From the NCBI GenBank assembly GCA_963693365.1, contig CAVNZM010000004.1, positions 14,446,001 to 14,510,000 on the forward strand: DNA of 64,000 nucleotides, given 5' to 3'. Numbering within the stretch: position 1 is the first letter of the stretch; every line of letters begins with the position of its first letter. Made by a program: the position numbers and the translations under genes. Shown here one piece after another: positions 20,867 to 33,207 of the stretch. The notes below the pieces were generated by a model. It was not told where the DNA came from. It saw nothing but the letters and a program-made list of their open reading frames with translations, and ran no database searches. The stretch is from Amoebidium appalachense (Eukaryota > Ichthyosporea).

Positions 20867-21924
20867 GTGGGGTTACCGTAGCACTGTGAGGCTCCCGTTT
20901 GCCTAGCGACTGTTTGCGTTTGTTTTGGTGTCGGTTGCTGGGTGCTATTTCTGAGCCGTGCCTACTGACTGGGTTGAAGGAAGCATGTCATTGAGGGAAT
21001 AAACACAAAGCACTGGCCCCCGGACCATACATTCTCGTTTTTAGTATATGTCGTTGGATATCCGGTGAAGCTATTTCAGCGACTATATCGTTGGGTCGAT
21101 GGCAACTGTACAATATATCTATTCTTAGCCCGTCTGATGCCCCGATCGAAATAAAATCTATTTAAAAAAATAAAAAAATATATTCATAAGCACAAAAAAT
21201 CTGTTACTCTGAAATAACTTCCATTAGAATACTGGCTTTTGCTGAACATGTTAGCCAAAGGTTCTGTCGAATCAACCCTCTCCCCCCCCCCCCCCCCCCC
21301 CCCCCCCCCCATAATAATAATAATTGTAATAATAATAATAATAATAATAAAATAAATAAATAAAAAACAATCGACCTCTGGCATGATGGCATGCAAAGAT
21401 CAGCTTGGGCACTCAACGTACGTGCATAGCATGCAAAAAAGTATTATGATATCCCAGGATTCATATGATAGCTTGAAATGCATATGGCATTTGTTAGCAG
21501 CTTAAAGATAGGGCATGCAAGCAAACAAACACATAAAGCCTCGTTCCAATTGAACTCGGGATATATGTATTGCATGAACCCCAAGATGCTTTATGTGATT
21601 GACATAGGATAGCGATGCAGTCAGTGGTTTTGAACTTCAGATCTCATTTAAATTTCCAGTATTGTACTTCAAGTGGTTTTATCAGAAACCACGACAATGT
21701 TACTCCACTCAAGAATCTGACAGCTTCGTTTCAACGTGACAAAACCCGCAAACTCACATACAACCTGTGGACTTCGAAATAGCCTTCCGAGATTCCCTAT
21801 TAGTCGTTTGTAACTTGCTACTTTTCGTGTGACGGTTGACGCCCGAAGCATGTACATATATAGACCCACAGGCAAGCCATAACAGCCAGAGCACACCAAG
21901 TGGTATCTAAAAGTGCAATGTTGG

Positions 21925-22170
21925 GGTGCCACTATATATGGCGCTATGGTGCTACCATACATGGAAAAGGAGGCTACCATATATGGTGCTACGGTTCTAC
22001 CATATCTTGCGCTAAGGTGCTACCTTACATGGGAAAGGGTGCTACCATACACGGTGCTAGGGTGCTATTAATATTTTAGGACACTAGGGCGCCACATTTT
22101 AGGGTGCTACCATATATGGTGCTAAGGTGCTACCATATATGGCACCAAGGTGCTACCATATATGGCACTA
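21925..22170. repeat. Palindromic CCATATATGG repeats in the 3' flank of the DUF4832-like gene
   Basis: About ten units of 22-26 bp are built from GGTGCTACCATATATGG and variants. They abut and include the TAG stop codon of the minus-strand gene (22168-22170), so its 3' UTR would be a chain of hairpin-forming repeats. CCATATATGG also matches the CArG-box consensus CC(A/T)6GG bound by MADS/SRF factors. Whether either property matters is unknown. Confidence 0.8.
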
Positions 22171-22484
22171 GGGGAAGTCTAGCAGCAATCCCCTCTGGGC
22201 GTTTGCATTTGCAAAGACTATTGCCTGTGTGGGATAGAGGGCCGGGCTGTGCAGGTAGAAGTGCACGTGGAGTGGTGGGGCTGGCGGCAGCTGCATGGGG
22301 ATGAACACAGGAGACACGCCGTTTTCTGTGCATCGTGTGAGATAGGGTGAGAGAAGGGGGGAGGGGGGAAGGGGGAGAGGGGGAGAGGGGGGAGGGGGGC
22401 ATGTGTGTGTAAGCAAAGTTGAGGGCATGAGAGAGAGTGTGTGTTATGTTCCCTGGGGCACGCGGGGGGGGGGGGGGGGGGGGG

Positions 22485-22516
<32 letters not shown>

Positions 22517-23121
22517 AGGGAGGGGGGAGGACAAAGGGGGGGAAGGGGGGGGGGGGGGGGGGGGTTCACCAGTACCCTAAACCTCAACCTTAGCCACTCA
22601 CAGACAGTATGTTTTGGCATTGAAAAATACTTCACGATGGGGAAAGGTGCAAGATCAACATTCAACAGTCCCCCCCCCCCCCTCCCCCCCTCCATCCAAA
22701 TCAACATTTAACAGCCCCCCCCCCCCCTCCCCCCCCCCCCCCCCCCCCCCCCCCGCCCCTAACAAAAAAAAAAAGTCCGGTGCTTTGATCATGAGGCACA
22801 GGATGTTGTCTACCCTGGGCGATATGTATGTAATGGGGGGGGGGGGGGGGGGGGATGTTGTGAGACTGAGCAGGCCACAAACTCTATCTACCATTGAGCA
22901 TGCAGTCCCACTATGGAACACAACGACCCGCTATCGAACACAACGACCCATTATGGAACACCCGACCTACTATGGCACATACCTGGGAGGAAGAAATTGA
23001 AGTTGTATGGGGCCGTGGCCGGGGTCCCATTATTGATTGTGGCACACAGAAACAGGTCGTGGTAGAAGGGTGCTATGCCCGTGTTCTGCAGGTGCACTAC
23101 TAGCCCATTCTGTGCTACCTC

Positions 23122-23194
<73 letters not shown>

Positions 23195-23204
23195 GTGTGT
23201 GCGT

Positions 23205-23288
<84 letters not shown>

Positions 23289-23618
23289 ACCTGTGCCCGC
23301 TTGCGTGCGTGCAGGCGTGTGTGTCCATGGATGCGGTAAGTGTAGGTCTCAAACATTTCAATGGCCGAAAGTTACAGGTCCACCCACACACAGGCATGTT
23401 TGACCAACCCTCCTCCCCCACAGAACACCACCACAAGCACCTCTCACGCTTGCAGCCACCCCACCATCTCCGTAAACCACCACCCCCCCCTGCCTGCACT
23501 CTGAAAACAGCATTTTTGGATACCAGCCCAAGTAGACGCAACCCAGCACCCACCTTGCGCACGTAGAACTGGTAGCCAAGACGCCGTGCTGCTACAATGG
23601 CTCGTTGCCGGTCGTCGG

Positions 23619-23657
<39 letters not shown>

Positions 23658-23679
23658 TACGTGTGTGTGCGTGTGTGTA

Positions 23680-23742
<63 letters not shown>

Positions 23743-24051
23743 TTGTGTGTGTGTATGTGTGTATGTGTGTGTGTGCGTGTGTGCGTGTGTGTGTGTGCGC
23801 GCGCGCGCGTGTGTGTGTGTGTGTCTTCGCGCGCACCTTTGCATGTGTAGCTTGGGGCATGCACTGACACCAGTGCGTGCGCGTCAGTACGTGCAGGTAC
23901 GCATGTGGCATGGGGTGGGTTGGTGTCAGTGGGTGGCCGAGTGGTGGGTGGGGGGTGGTGGTGGGTGGTGGGAGCTAGGTGGGGGGGGGGGGGGAGGGGG
24001 GTCAGAATTTTGGTGTGTGTAAGTTGGGCGACAGGGGAGGGGGGCAGGTCG

Positions 24052-24136
<85 letters not shown>

Positions 24137-24224
24137 CAATATGGGTGTGTGTATGTTTGCGTGGATGAAGGGAGAAAGTGGGGAGGGGGGAGGGGGCGGA
24201 AGGGGGTTGGGGGGGGGAAGGGCA

Positions 24225-24274
<50 letters not shown>

Positions 24275-25512
24275 CAGGGAGGGCAGAGGGCGGGCGAAAA
24301 GGAGGGAAGGGGGGGTGCCAGTGTGCGTGCGTGTGGGGAAGAAAGGGGGCGGGGGCGGGGGGGGGTTCAGTGTGGCCGTATGAGTGTTGGGGCCGTGAAG
24401 GGGTGATGAAGCTCGATTCGTTTGTGCATGGGCAGGTCTGTTGCAGGCAAGGGGCAGGGGTTAGAGGTGTGGCGGGTGACGAACATGGCCGGAGCGGGTG
24501 ATTTTGTTTTCTTTTTTTTATTCCTTTTCTTTTTTTTTTTTTGGCCGGGGGGGGGGGGGGGGGGGGGGGCAGTGGCGAAGAGAGCAGCACAGGCACTTGT
24601 GCATGTTACAATGTGTGCTGGAATGTACCAGATGGTCTCATCAACCTAGGCCCAAGGACACCCAGTGATAGGCACACAAACATTGGGAAGAAGCTCTTCC
24701 CAGCAACGGGTTATTTCCATGTAGCCCACAGCACCTATATGGGGCATTTGTTTACCTGTATAAATTACACATATATGTGGGGTACTACCTGTATAACCCA
24801 CATGTATATGAGATATTCACCCATATAAATCACACATATGGGGTATTGCCTGTAAAAACCACACACACATGGGGTATCACCTGTATAAATACGCGTATAT
24901 GGGGTATTTATTTACCACAAATGGGGTATTTATTTACCTATAGCCCAAATCACACACATATGGGGCATTTATTTACCACACATGGGGTATTCATTTACCA
25001 TATATGGGGCATTTATTTACCTGTAGCCCTCGTCGAAGGGCCAATTGTTAAGCACCCAGCTGGCATGCAGGTCGACAATGTCCTTCACAAACACCCTGAA
25101 GGGGGGGGGGGGGGGTATGAGTGGATTAGAGGGTTGGAAATATGGTGGACACATCAAAGAACAAAATACAAAACGTCACAAAAATGAAGGGGGGTAGAAT
25201 GTGCTGTAGAGGAGCCATTCAGGGGGAGTGAGGGAGGCTGGCAGGAAAGTAGGTTGTGGGGAACGGGTGGGCCTGAGGAGCAGAGGTAAGTGGATGGCAC
25301 ACAGGGGAGGAGGGGGGTGAGGGTGTATGCACGAGCGAGCAGAGAGAAAACAAAGGGAGATTGGGGTGGGGTGGGGTGGGGCCTTACTGTGTGGATTGGT
25401 CGTTCCTGAACTGCGTTTCTTGGTTGTCTGGGGCATGCTCACCGCCTATGGCCACCCACTGGTGTGTGCGTGCGTGCGCGCACGTGTGTGTGTGTGTGTG
25501 TGTGTGCGTGTG

Positions 25513-25561
<49 letters not shown>

Positions 25562-25595
25562 TGCGTGCGCGCGTGTGCGTGTGCGTGTGTGCGTG

Positions 25596-25646
<51 letters not shown>

Positions 25647-26143
25647 GCGCGCGCGTGCACGAGCTCATGCGTGCGTGTGTGTGTGCGTGTGTGCACGCGC
25701 ACCTTGTGGACATGCACGTAAGATACGCTCATTTGAGTGTGTTGGGTTTATACAGGTACGTGAAGGGGAGTTACACTTTCTCACTACCTCCCCTCCCCCC
25801 CCCCCCTTCCCCTTCTCCCCATGCCAGCATCACCAATCTTCCTCCACAGTTCCCTCTCAACCTGTCAGTATCCCTTAGACTTATCCATTAGTCCTACCAC
25901 AACCCACCACCATCCCCAACAGACCTAAATGTTCCTCCCCCTCCCCTCCTTGGCTTCCCCATGCCAAGGACCCACCTTCCATTTTTGGGCGGTGTTGGGG
26001 CCAGCCATGGCGTAGTTTTCCATGGTGTATTCTTGGGTGGTCTTTCCAATGGAGTCATCGTGGTAGCCAATGCGAAGACCGGCAATGTCCTTGCCTGACG
26101 CTTGCTTGCACTGTGTGTGTATGCGTGTGTGTATGTGTGCGTG

Positions 26144-26212
<69 letters not shown>

Positions 26213-27970
26213 TGTGGTGTGCTTGTGTGTTGGTGTGCATACATGTAATTTTGTGTGTTTGTATGTGTGTGTGCGCATGTGTGTGCATGCATGTGTAGAT
26301 GTGTGTGTGTTCGTGAGTGCGTGTGCAGCCGTGTGCACATACGTGCACTCTTGTTGGTTAGTGTGGTTTTATGTGCGTGTGTGTGTGCGTGTGCACTTGT
26401 GTGTGCATGTGCGCATGCGTGAACGTGATTATCCGCACGTGTATACAATTGCATATGAGCTCGAGGCCGCGTTGTGTGTGTGCGCGCGCGCGTATGCCAT
26501 GTGGTGCCCACACCCCAACATGGAGCATCGTGATCCAGATAGCATGTGAACACGTGCATGGGTGCATGTGTCCATCACTAGAATCCAAATGGTGTGCTAA
26601 ACTGTCCCCCCCCCTAGCCCCCCCCCCTCTTCTGCACAAACACACTATCCCCCCCCCCTCCTCCTTCCCTCCATCCCATGCCCCCCGCTTGATCCCACCC
26701 ACCCACCCACCACCACCACCGCCACCTGTTCCCCCTCGGAAAGCTTGCTCTAGAACTTGGGTGGTAAAATTACGGAGAAGGAGGCAGGCAGGGATGCAGC
26801 AGGGAAGGAACACACAGGCGCCACAAGACATAAAGAGTGGCAGGGAGGGCAGGGGCATTGCACCTGGTCGACACTGACAACTATCTGTGTGCGCTTGAAT
26901 GCCCGGTCATACGCCCCCAGGATGCGCATCTGCAACACCCAGTCACTATGTGGATGCCACTGCCTGCGCCACCCCACTGCCTGCACCACCCCACTGCCTG
27001 CACCACCCCACCCAGCCAACTGTGATGCTGTGCCCCTCCCCCTGCACCCACACCAATGCTCCACCACCCTATTTGCTAAAATGCAATTCCGGGTGTCCAC
27101 ACCACCATCCTAGCTGTGGGGTAGGGCCTAACCATGTGTCATGCCGATATGATACAAGGTGTGTGTCCAGGTCTAGATGCTAAGTGTATAAACGATACAT
27201 GAGGTAACCAAAGGATAACAGAGACTTGGTGGACAAGGGGGGGGGGGGGGGGGGGGGAGAAGGGGGGGGGGGGGGGGGGGAGGAAGGGGAGGGGGGAGGG
27301 GGGAGCAAGTAATAGGGCAATGCAAGCAGGTGGGTGGTGACCTGGACGTCTCTTCCGGGGAACATGTTGCGGTCATTGATGTCCATGTGCCACTCCCCCC
27401 AGAACCCAAGAAACCCCGCCTGCAGCCCAAAAACTCACTATCACCGCCCCCAGAACCCAAGAAACCCCACCTGCAGCCAAAAGAAGTCACTATCACTCCC
27501 CCCAGAACCCAAGAAACCCCGCCTGCAGCCAAAAAAAGTCACTACCACTCCCCCCAGAACCCAAGAAACCCCGCCTACAGCCAAAAAAGTCACTATCACT
27601 CCCCCCAGAACCCAAGAAACCCCGCCTGCAGCCAAAAAAAGTCACTATCACTCCCCCCAGAACCCAAGACACCCCGCCTGCAGCCAAAAGAAGTCACTAT
27701 TACTCCCCTCAGAACCCAAGAAACCCCGCCTGCAGCCAAAAAAAGTCACTACCACTCCCCCCAGAACCCAAGAAACCCCGCCTGCAGCCAAAGAAAAATC
27801 ACTATCAATCCCCCCAGAACCAAGAAAGCCCGCCTGCAGCCAAAGAAAAGTCACTACCTCTGCCTCCCTCAATGGTCCAGCACACACAGGCCTTCATCCT
27901 CCCCCCTGCACATCTCTGCTTGCTCCCTTTTCCCCACTCGGGTTCATACACACAAAAGTGCAGCAGCAAG

Positions 27971-28011
<41 letters not shown>

Positions 28012-29451
28012 GCTTCCCGCGGCCAGTGCTGCCGCTGCCACGACCCACAACCACCAACAGTGCATCAATATTGCTCCGTTCGGAGTGGCCCAACTTCCAC
28101 ACACCCATCCAGAGCCCAACAGCTGTCTCTTGGGATCTCACCCCCCTTTCCCTCCCTTACTTGAGGGTGCTTATCACCACAAGCCCCCACATGCAAACAC
28201 ACGCTCAGCCCCAGAACACATTCCGAACCTTTGCCAAATGCCCTTTCCATGCCCTTTCCATGCCCTCACCTGAGGCCACACCCCCTTTAGCTAAAGAACA
28301 CCAACCCACCCAGACCAACTCTACTCAGCCTTAGGTGGCCGGGCTTCATCCTTACGCGCCAAAACTACACCTCACCCAACACTCTAAACGCCGCCAACCC
28401 TAAATAGCCCTGATCACCGTTAGCCCCAATCAGCCCCATTTAACCCCAGCCCAAGCACCCACCATGATTGCGGCTATGCGCTGGTCCCCGTCGTATCTGC
28501 GGCCCATCTCCTCGATCAGCGCCACCATGGCATCGATCAGGCACGTGTCCGAATAGTCTGGAACATGCCGGTCAGTGGATGCACGTGCCAGGCATGCACG
28601 TGGGCACCATGTCTTGGCCCTTGCATGCCTGCGAGCTACGTGAAAAGCAGAACATGAATTTGTGCCATTGAATGTAAGAGCGGAAGGTACACGTACTGGT
28701 GTGCACTTGCCTGTCCCTGTCCGTATCCGTAGGTGTGTGGGCATAGCCAAATTATGTATGCTGTGTGCAGGTGTGTATAGTGCATGCATGTATGATGTGT
28801 TCATGTGTGTTTCTGCAGCCATGTGCGTTCAGTGCATTTCTGTATTCATGATGCGTGCATCAGATGCATCTGTGTGGACACACAGCCGTGCGTGTGCATT
28901 AGTGTGCGTCAATCCTGTGCACTCTCGTGTGATGCGTCTGTGCCATAGTGTCAGACTTGGGTGCACTTCTGTGCCATTGCATGCCTGCAGGTGGCCTAAT
29001 ATTATGTTTGTGTGTTGATGCATTTTTGGTTGTGGGCGTGTGAGTAGGGTAGTAATTAGTTGGGTGACTGGGCAGTTGGGTGGGTGGCTGATGGGGGTGG
29101 TAAGAGTGGGTGGGTGGGTGGGTGGGTGGGGGGGGGGGGGAAGGGGGGGAGGGGGGAATGGGGTTATAGAGCATGAGGTTCACACGGCGGACAACATACG
29201 GGGGAGGGAGGGAGGGGGTGGAGGGAAGGGAGGTTCGCTGTGTACGCGTGTGTGATTGTGTGGGTGTGCGAGCATGTGAGCCCATGTGTACACATGTGTG
29301 GCCTACCCGGGTAGTAGCCTGTGTCTCCGTATGCTTTGTACTTTGTGACTTTGCATTTGAGGAACTCTGGTGGCTTGAAGTTGGGCTCGTTGGGATAGTC
29401 CACAATTACCTAGGCACCCCAACACATCAGTCACCACCCCAAATAACCTCT

Positions 29452-29496
<45 letters not shown>

Positions 29497-30100
29497 CCCC
29501 GCCCCGCAAAAAAAAAAAGAAAGAAAAGAAAAAGAAAACTTAACCTCCCCGCAAATGCATTGCGTCCCCAAATCTATACGTTCAAGGCACATATCAACAC
29601 CACAGCCCCTTTTCCATTTTTCCTGTATCATTTCGGTAGTTGTTCCTCCCCTCACAAACACGTCATTCCTCCCCTCACAAACATGTCATTCCTCCCCTCA
29701 CAAACTGCCAACCAAACCAGAGCTGCCTGCACATGAAGCATACAGAGCAAAGTGTGCTTGCATTCGTGTTACTTTCTCATGTCACCACAATCCCCCCCCC
29801 CCCCCCCCCCCCCCCTTTCCGGGACGAAATCCCTGCTTCCGACCTCTCCCCTTCCAGCCCCACCCATTGCCATAAAATAACAAATGGAAGGTATTGGTCT
29901 CGCACACCGCCTGGTGTCTTTCAAACCCTGGAGCTCGGCAAGGGCAAAGCCAAGCCAGCCTTCCCATTGTCACTACACGTGCTTTTCTTTGAGTATTCCC
30001 GACATGGCTTCACTGTGTTTTTGCGGACTTTCCCATTTTGCTGGCTCGCAGCTGCCCCTCTGCCCCCCCCCCCCCCCCCCCCCCCCTCTCCCCACCCTTC

Positions 30101-30181
<81 letters not shown>

Positions 30182-30363
30182 CTTCTTGCTTCATCTGCCC
30201 CTTGCTGCCCCTGCCCCGCTCGCCCCCACCAGCCACACCACTATGGCCCGAAATCACCCCATCACCCTCTAGATCGTGCTCAAAGCAGGGTCTAAGGTCG
30301 GGTCTGTTCTCCTTCTGTTACGACTCACCCACAAACCGTATGATTATATTATTCACACACACA

Positions 30364-30410
<47 letters not shown>

Positions 30411-31117
30411 GCGCACACACATACACATATTTACCCACACATAGAAAGGGACAAAAATACACGGGCATAAGCAGACAAGCCTGCCCCCCGCCCGCCCGCC
30501 CTCCCGGCCGCCCGCCCACGCCTGCACAATTACACACACACGTGCATAAAGAAGCACATGCACAAGCACACACACGCAGACGCAACCGCGCGGACACACA
30601 CGTACCCTGAAGACCCCCTGGTGGTTTCTGCTCTTGACGTTGTTCAAAAACTCCTCGACCTTCTGGAACGTAAAGTTTGTGCAGCAGCGTCGGTGGTGGT
30701 CGCCTGTGGAAGAAAACGGGTACGCACCCGGGTAAGAACAAGGCCCAAGTGGATGGCTAAAGGAGAAAATTCCGAGAGCGTGCTCGTGTGCATATGCACG
30801 ACTCAAGAGGTGTGTGCTGAGCATAGGCATGACATGGGTCCGATAATGTAGAATCTTGTGTCAACATGGAGCATTAGCCACCGGAAAAAGACCATGAACG
30901 CATGGGGGTTAAAAAACGAGGGGACAAACCACTGCTCACCTTGCACGAGGTCATGCATGGAGAAGTAGGTGTACTCGAGCGTGTGGGGGAAGGGCTTTGC
31001 GGAGTCCGTCTCGTAGGCCATAAACCCGCGCAGGGGGTTGGTGTCTGTGATTGTGGGGTCGAAGGCAAGGTCTCGTGCCCAGTAGATGGGGCCCGGGGTC
31101 GGGGGAGGTGCTGCCAT
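22168..31117 (-). CDS. DUF4874/DUF4832-like glycosidase-fold protein
   Basis: There are twelve exons (5' to 3'): 30940-31117, 30606-30703, 29307-29409, 28463-28557, 27342-27419, 26864-26929, 25976-26110, 25388-25458, 25021-25095, 23554-23620, 22983-23124 and 22168-22325. They sum to 1266 nt, 421 residues and a TAG stop; every phase agrees. NPLRGFMAY near residue 30 is the DUF4874 hallmark. GFWGEWH (164-169, with E167) resembles the acidic active-site loop of this TIM-barrel-like family, and WVAIGGE follows. From about residue 320, [14 protein letters not shown] and [13 protein letters not shown] match the beta-sandwich DUF4832 C-terminus. Family members are mostly bacterial and of unknown activity, though related to glycoside hydrolases. 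No signal peptide is seen from the ATG at 31117. An alternative acceptor (CCATGGCAG) at that point would permit an upstream exon carrying one. Confidence 0.85.
23127..23287. repeat. (GT)n directly abutting a splice acceptor
   Basis: This GT repeat on the plus strand is (CA)n on the sense strand. It runs straight into the CAG acceptor of exon 11 of the DUF4832-like gene (exon starts at 23124). Confidence 0.95.
24054..24135. repeat. Poly-G homopolymer, 82 nt
   Basis: This is an uninterrupted G run counted directly. It is intronic in the minus-strand DUF4832-like gene and therefore poly-C in the transcript. Confidence 0.95.
24725..25030 (-). repeat. Donor-site-derived repeats downstream of exon 9
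   Basis: The true donor of exon 9 reads TACAG/GTAAATAAATGCCCC on the sense strand. In the following 300 bases the same block recurs in diverged form, for example TATAG/GTAAATAAATACCCC, TACAG/GTGATACCCC, TACAG/GCAATACCCC, TACAG/GTAGTACCCC and TACAG/GTAAACAAATGCCCC. Shorter GGTAAATAAAT units lie between them. Confidence 0.85.
27401..27860 (-). repeat. 52-bp array of acceptor plus exon-5 start, 9 copies
   Basis: AGAACCC (plus strand) recurs at 27401, 27452, 27504, 27556, 27607, 27659, 27711, 27763 and 27816, a 51-53 bp period. On the sense strand each unit is a T-run, GGCTGCAG, then GCGGGGTTTCTTGGG and TTCTGGGGGGAG. In the copy nearest the exon this is the real acceptor and the first 27 coding bases of exon 5 (start 27419). 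The other eight copies lie upstream in the intron. Confidence 0.95.
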
Positions 31118-33207
31118 GGTGAAAAGAGGCCAATGTTTGGAAATGAAGATGCTTATTGTTTCTTACTCAACTTTACTTGTTTGTGGGGAGAGCGGGGTGG
31201 GCAGTTTGAGTGGGGGGGTAAGGTGGGTATGACAAGGGGGGGTCGAAGACGAGAATGCGGGCTGGGAGGAAGAGGGCAACACCACGCCGCAGCAAAGCAG
31301 GATTCTGTATGCGGAGTGTGTAGGCACAGTATGTGTGTGTGTTGAGCAGCAGCGTGTGCCTGTGTGGTCAAGTTTGTGCTAGGCGAGTACTGATCATTAG
31401 TTTACCGGCGCGACACTGAGAGAGAAGGCTCTCAAAGTGTAGGCAAAAACCCCAAAAACCCTCCAAACTGAGTCTGGCTCGGTGAACTTAGGCGACGACT
31501 CGCCGAGATCGAGGCTCAGGCACGGCGGCTTTGAACACCTCAGGCTCTGAGGCTCACGGAACTCCCTTGCGATGATTGGTTGAATAAAAACCATCTCTGC
31601 AGAATTACCTTGTATGGCAGATCGGTAGCCATATTTGGGCTCGAGAAGCAAACAATTGCGCCAATCAGATAGGGGAGAGGGGGAACTCCCGAGTCCGTCT
31701 CCCAAGGCCCAACTTGCCGCCCAAGGGGGGGGGGGAGGGGGGGAAGACTTAAGTGCTTGGCTGTGTTGACTAGGAAATCAAGCAAAGTGGTGAACTCTGC
31801 AGCTGAGGGCCGGTGAAGGCTGCAAGACGCGGTTTTCGTCTGCACAAGCCCCGTATACCCAGCCGTCCAACCCTATGCAGTGCTCCAGTTCTGTGAGGTG
31901 CTGCAGGGATATATGCCCATGCACAAGCTTACGGACCAGTGATGGGATTCAGTGTAAGGTGATGTATTTCTTAGAGATGTCCCTGGGTTAACAGGCTTTG
32001 CCTTGCGTGGAAATTTAAAACAGACCGACGAAAGCAATCAAACACGCAGGGCCTCATAATGGAGTCAAGACGCACCCAGCGTCGTCAGTCCCTCCCCCGG
32101 CCCCCACAACCACCACCACCACCAACACCACCACTATGTGCACCACCACCACCCACCCGGCCACCCGGCCACCCAAAACCCCCACCCCACCCCAGCACAG
32201 ACCACCCCACCCACCCCATCCCTACCCCACCCCACCCCACCCACCCACCCGGTGGCACCCACAAAAGAGGAGTCGGAGAGGCGAACTCGTTTCCCAGCCA
32301 ATGAGCGTGAACAGAGTGTGCATGTAAGCTCACAGTGCTAGCAGAAAAAGCTGCCGAAGCCTCATGCACAACCTTATAGCACTCACCATCCCAGTACCCC
32401 ACGTGGTAGCCCCACTACTTCAGCGCTGCCACGGGGCCACGATAAGGAACCCCACTCAGTTCAACCGGCTGCTCACAGCTAACTTGATTGTATAGTATTT
32501 GATTTCAAAGTGATCACGTGAATGAAGCACCACCCGAAGACGTCGCAGCCGTGTTGTGTTGACAATCAAGGCAGCATCGCACATGTTTCGCTCAGGCGGG
32601 CAAGATTGAATTCACGAGCGGGGCTCATGATTGCAGTTCTGGCCGGCTTGTAGTGCCTTCACTTGTAGGCCTTCAGGAGCAAAGCTGTAAAGAGCACAGT
32701 TCCCGTCCTATTTTCTGAGAGAATGAATTCACAGTAGCTGTGGGAGTTGTCCTTACTCGAAAAACAGCAAACACGGATGACAAGGTGTTATTTTTTGTTT
32801 TCATACTGGATCTTTAATAAGAGTGCACAGATATAAAGGGGAAAAAACCGGTCTACTTAAAGCCACCAGGGGCTTAGAAGGTGCAAGAAGAAACTACGAT
32901 TAAAACTAAATTTCGCGCGTCATATATCCGTCTAAACTTTACAGCCGAGTGCATATGCACAAGGAGTAACTGCACCACGCCAATTTTGCCCAAAGATAAA
33001 TACTACTTGTGACAAATATAGTCTTTTCATACATTATGGAGCAATAAAGCCATTAGCACCAAAACCTATGGAGCTCAATAACTTCAATGTTAACAATATA
33101 AAACAAAAGAAAAAATAGGAATATGGGTACAAAACATTTTCAGCCTTCACACATCAGAAGAGTTCATTCATTCAGTTGCTTCAACACCACGTGTAAAAGC
33201 AGCACAG
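31118..33207. other. Spacer, no gene seen
   Basis: This is largely unique sequence. It includes a CCAAT-containing stretch (about 31570-31670), a CCACC/CCCACC-rich segment (32096-32255) and AT-rich sequence near 32760-33120. Part of 31118-31400 could hold an extra 5' exon of the DUF4832-like gene, but I cannot identify one. Confidence 0.5.

Larger units (their letters stand above)
18154..22167. other. Spacer with two short-repeat fields
   Basis: There is no gene that I can support. It contains the AAGTC field (about 18290-18690), a CRE palindrome at 18782, poly-C/poly-A at 18836-18876, the AGCAGAATTATTCTGC field (about 19340-19850), poly-C and (CT)n at 20210-20466, poly-G and (GA)n at 20720-20861, a poly-C/(AAT)n block at 21282-21363, and palindromic repeats (21925-22170) in the 3' flank of the DUF4832-like gene. 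The stretches 18905-19330 and 21370-21925 look unique. Confidence 0.65.

Noticed and set aside
27330-28334. A 334-codon plus-strand frame with a [12 protein letters not shown] repeat
   Set aside because: It is generated by the 52-bp intron array and has no non-repetitive coding support; the region is intronic for the minus-strand gene.
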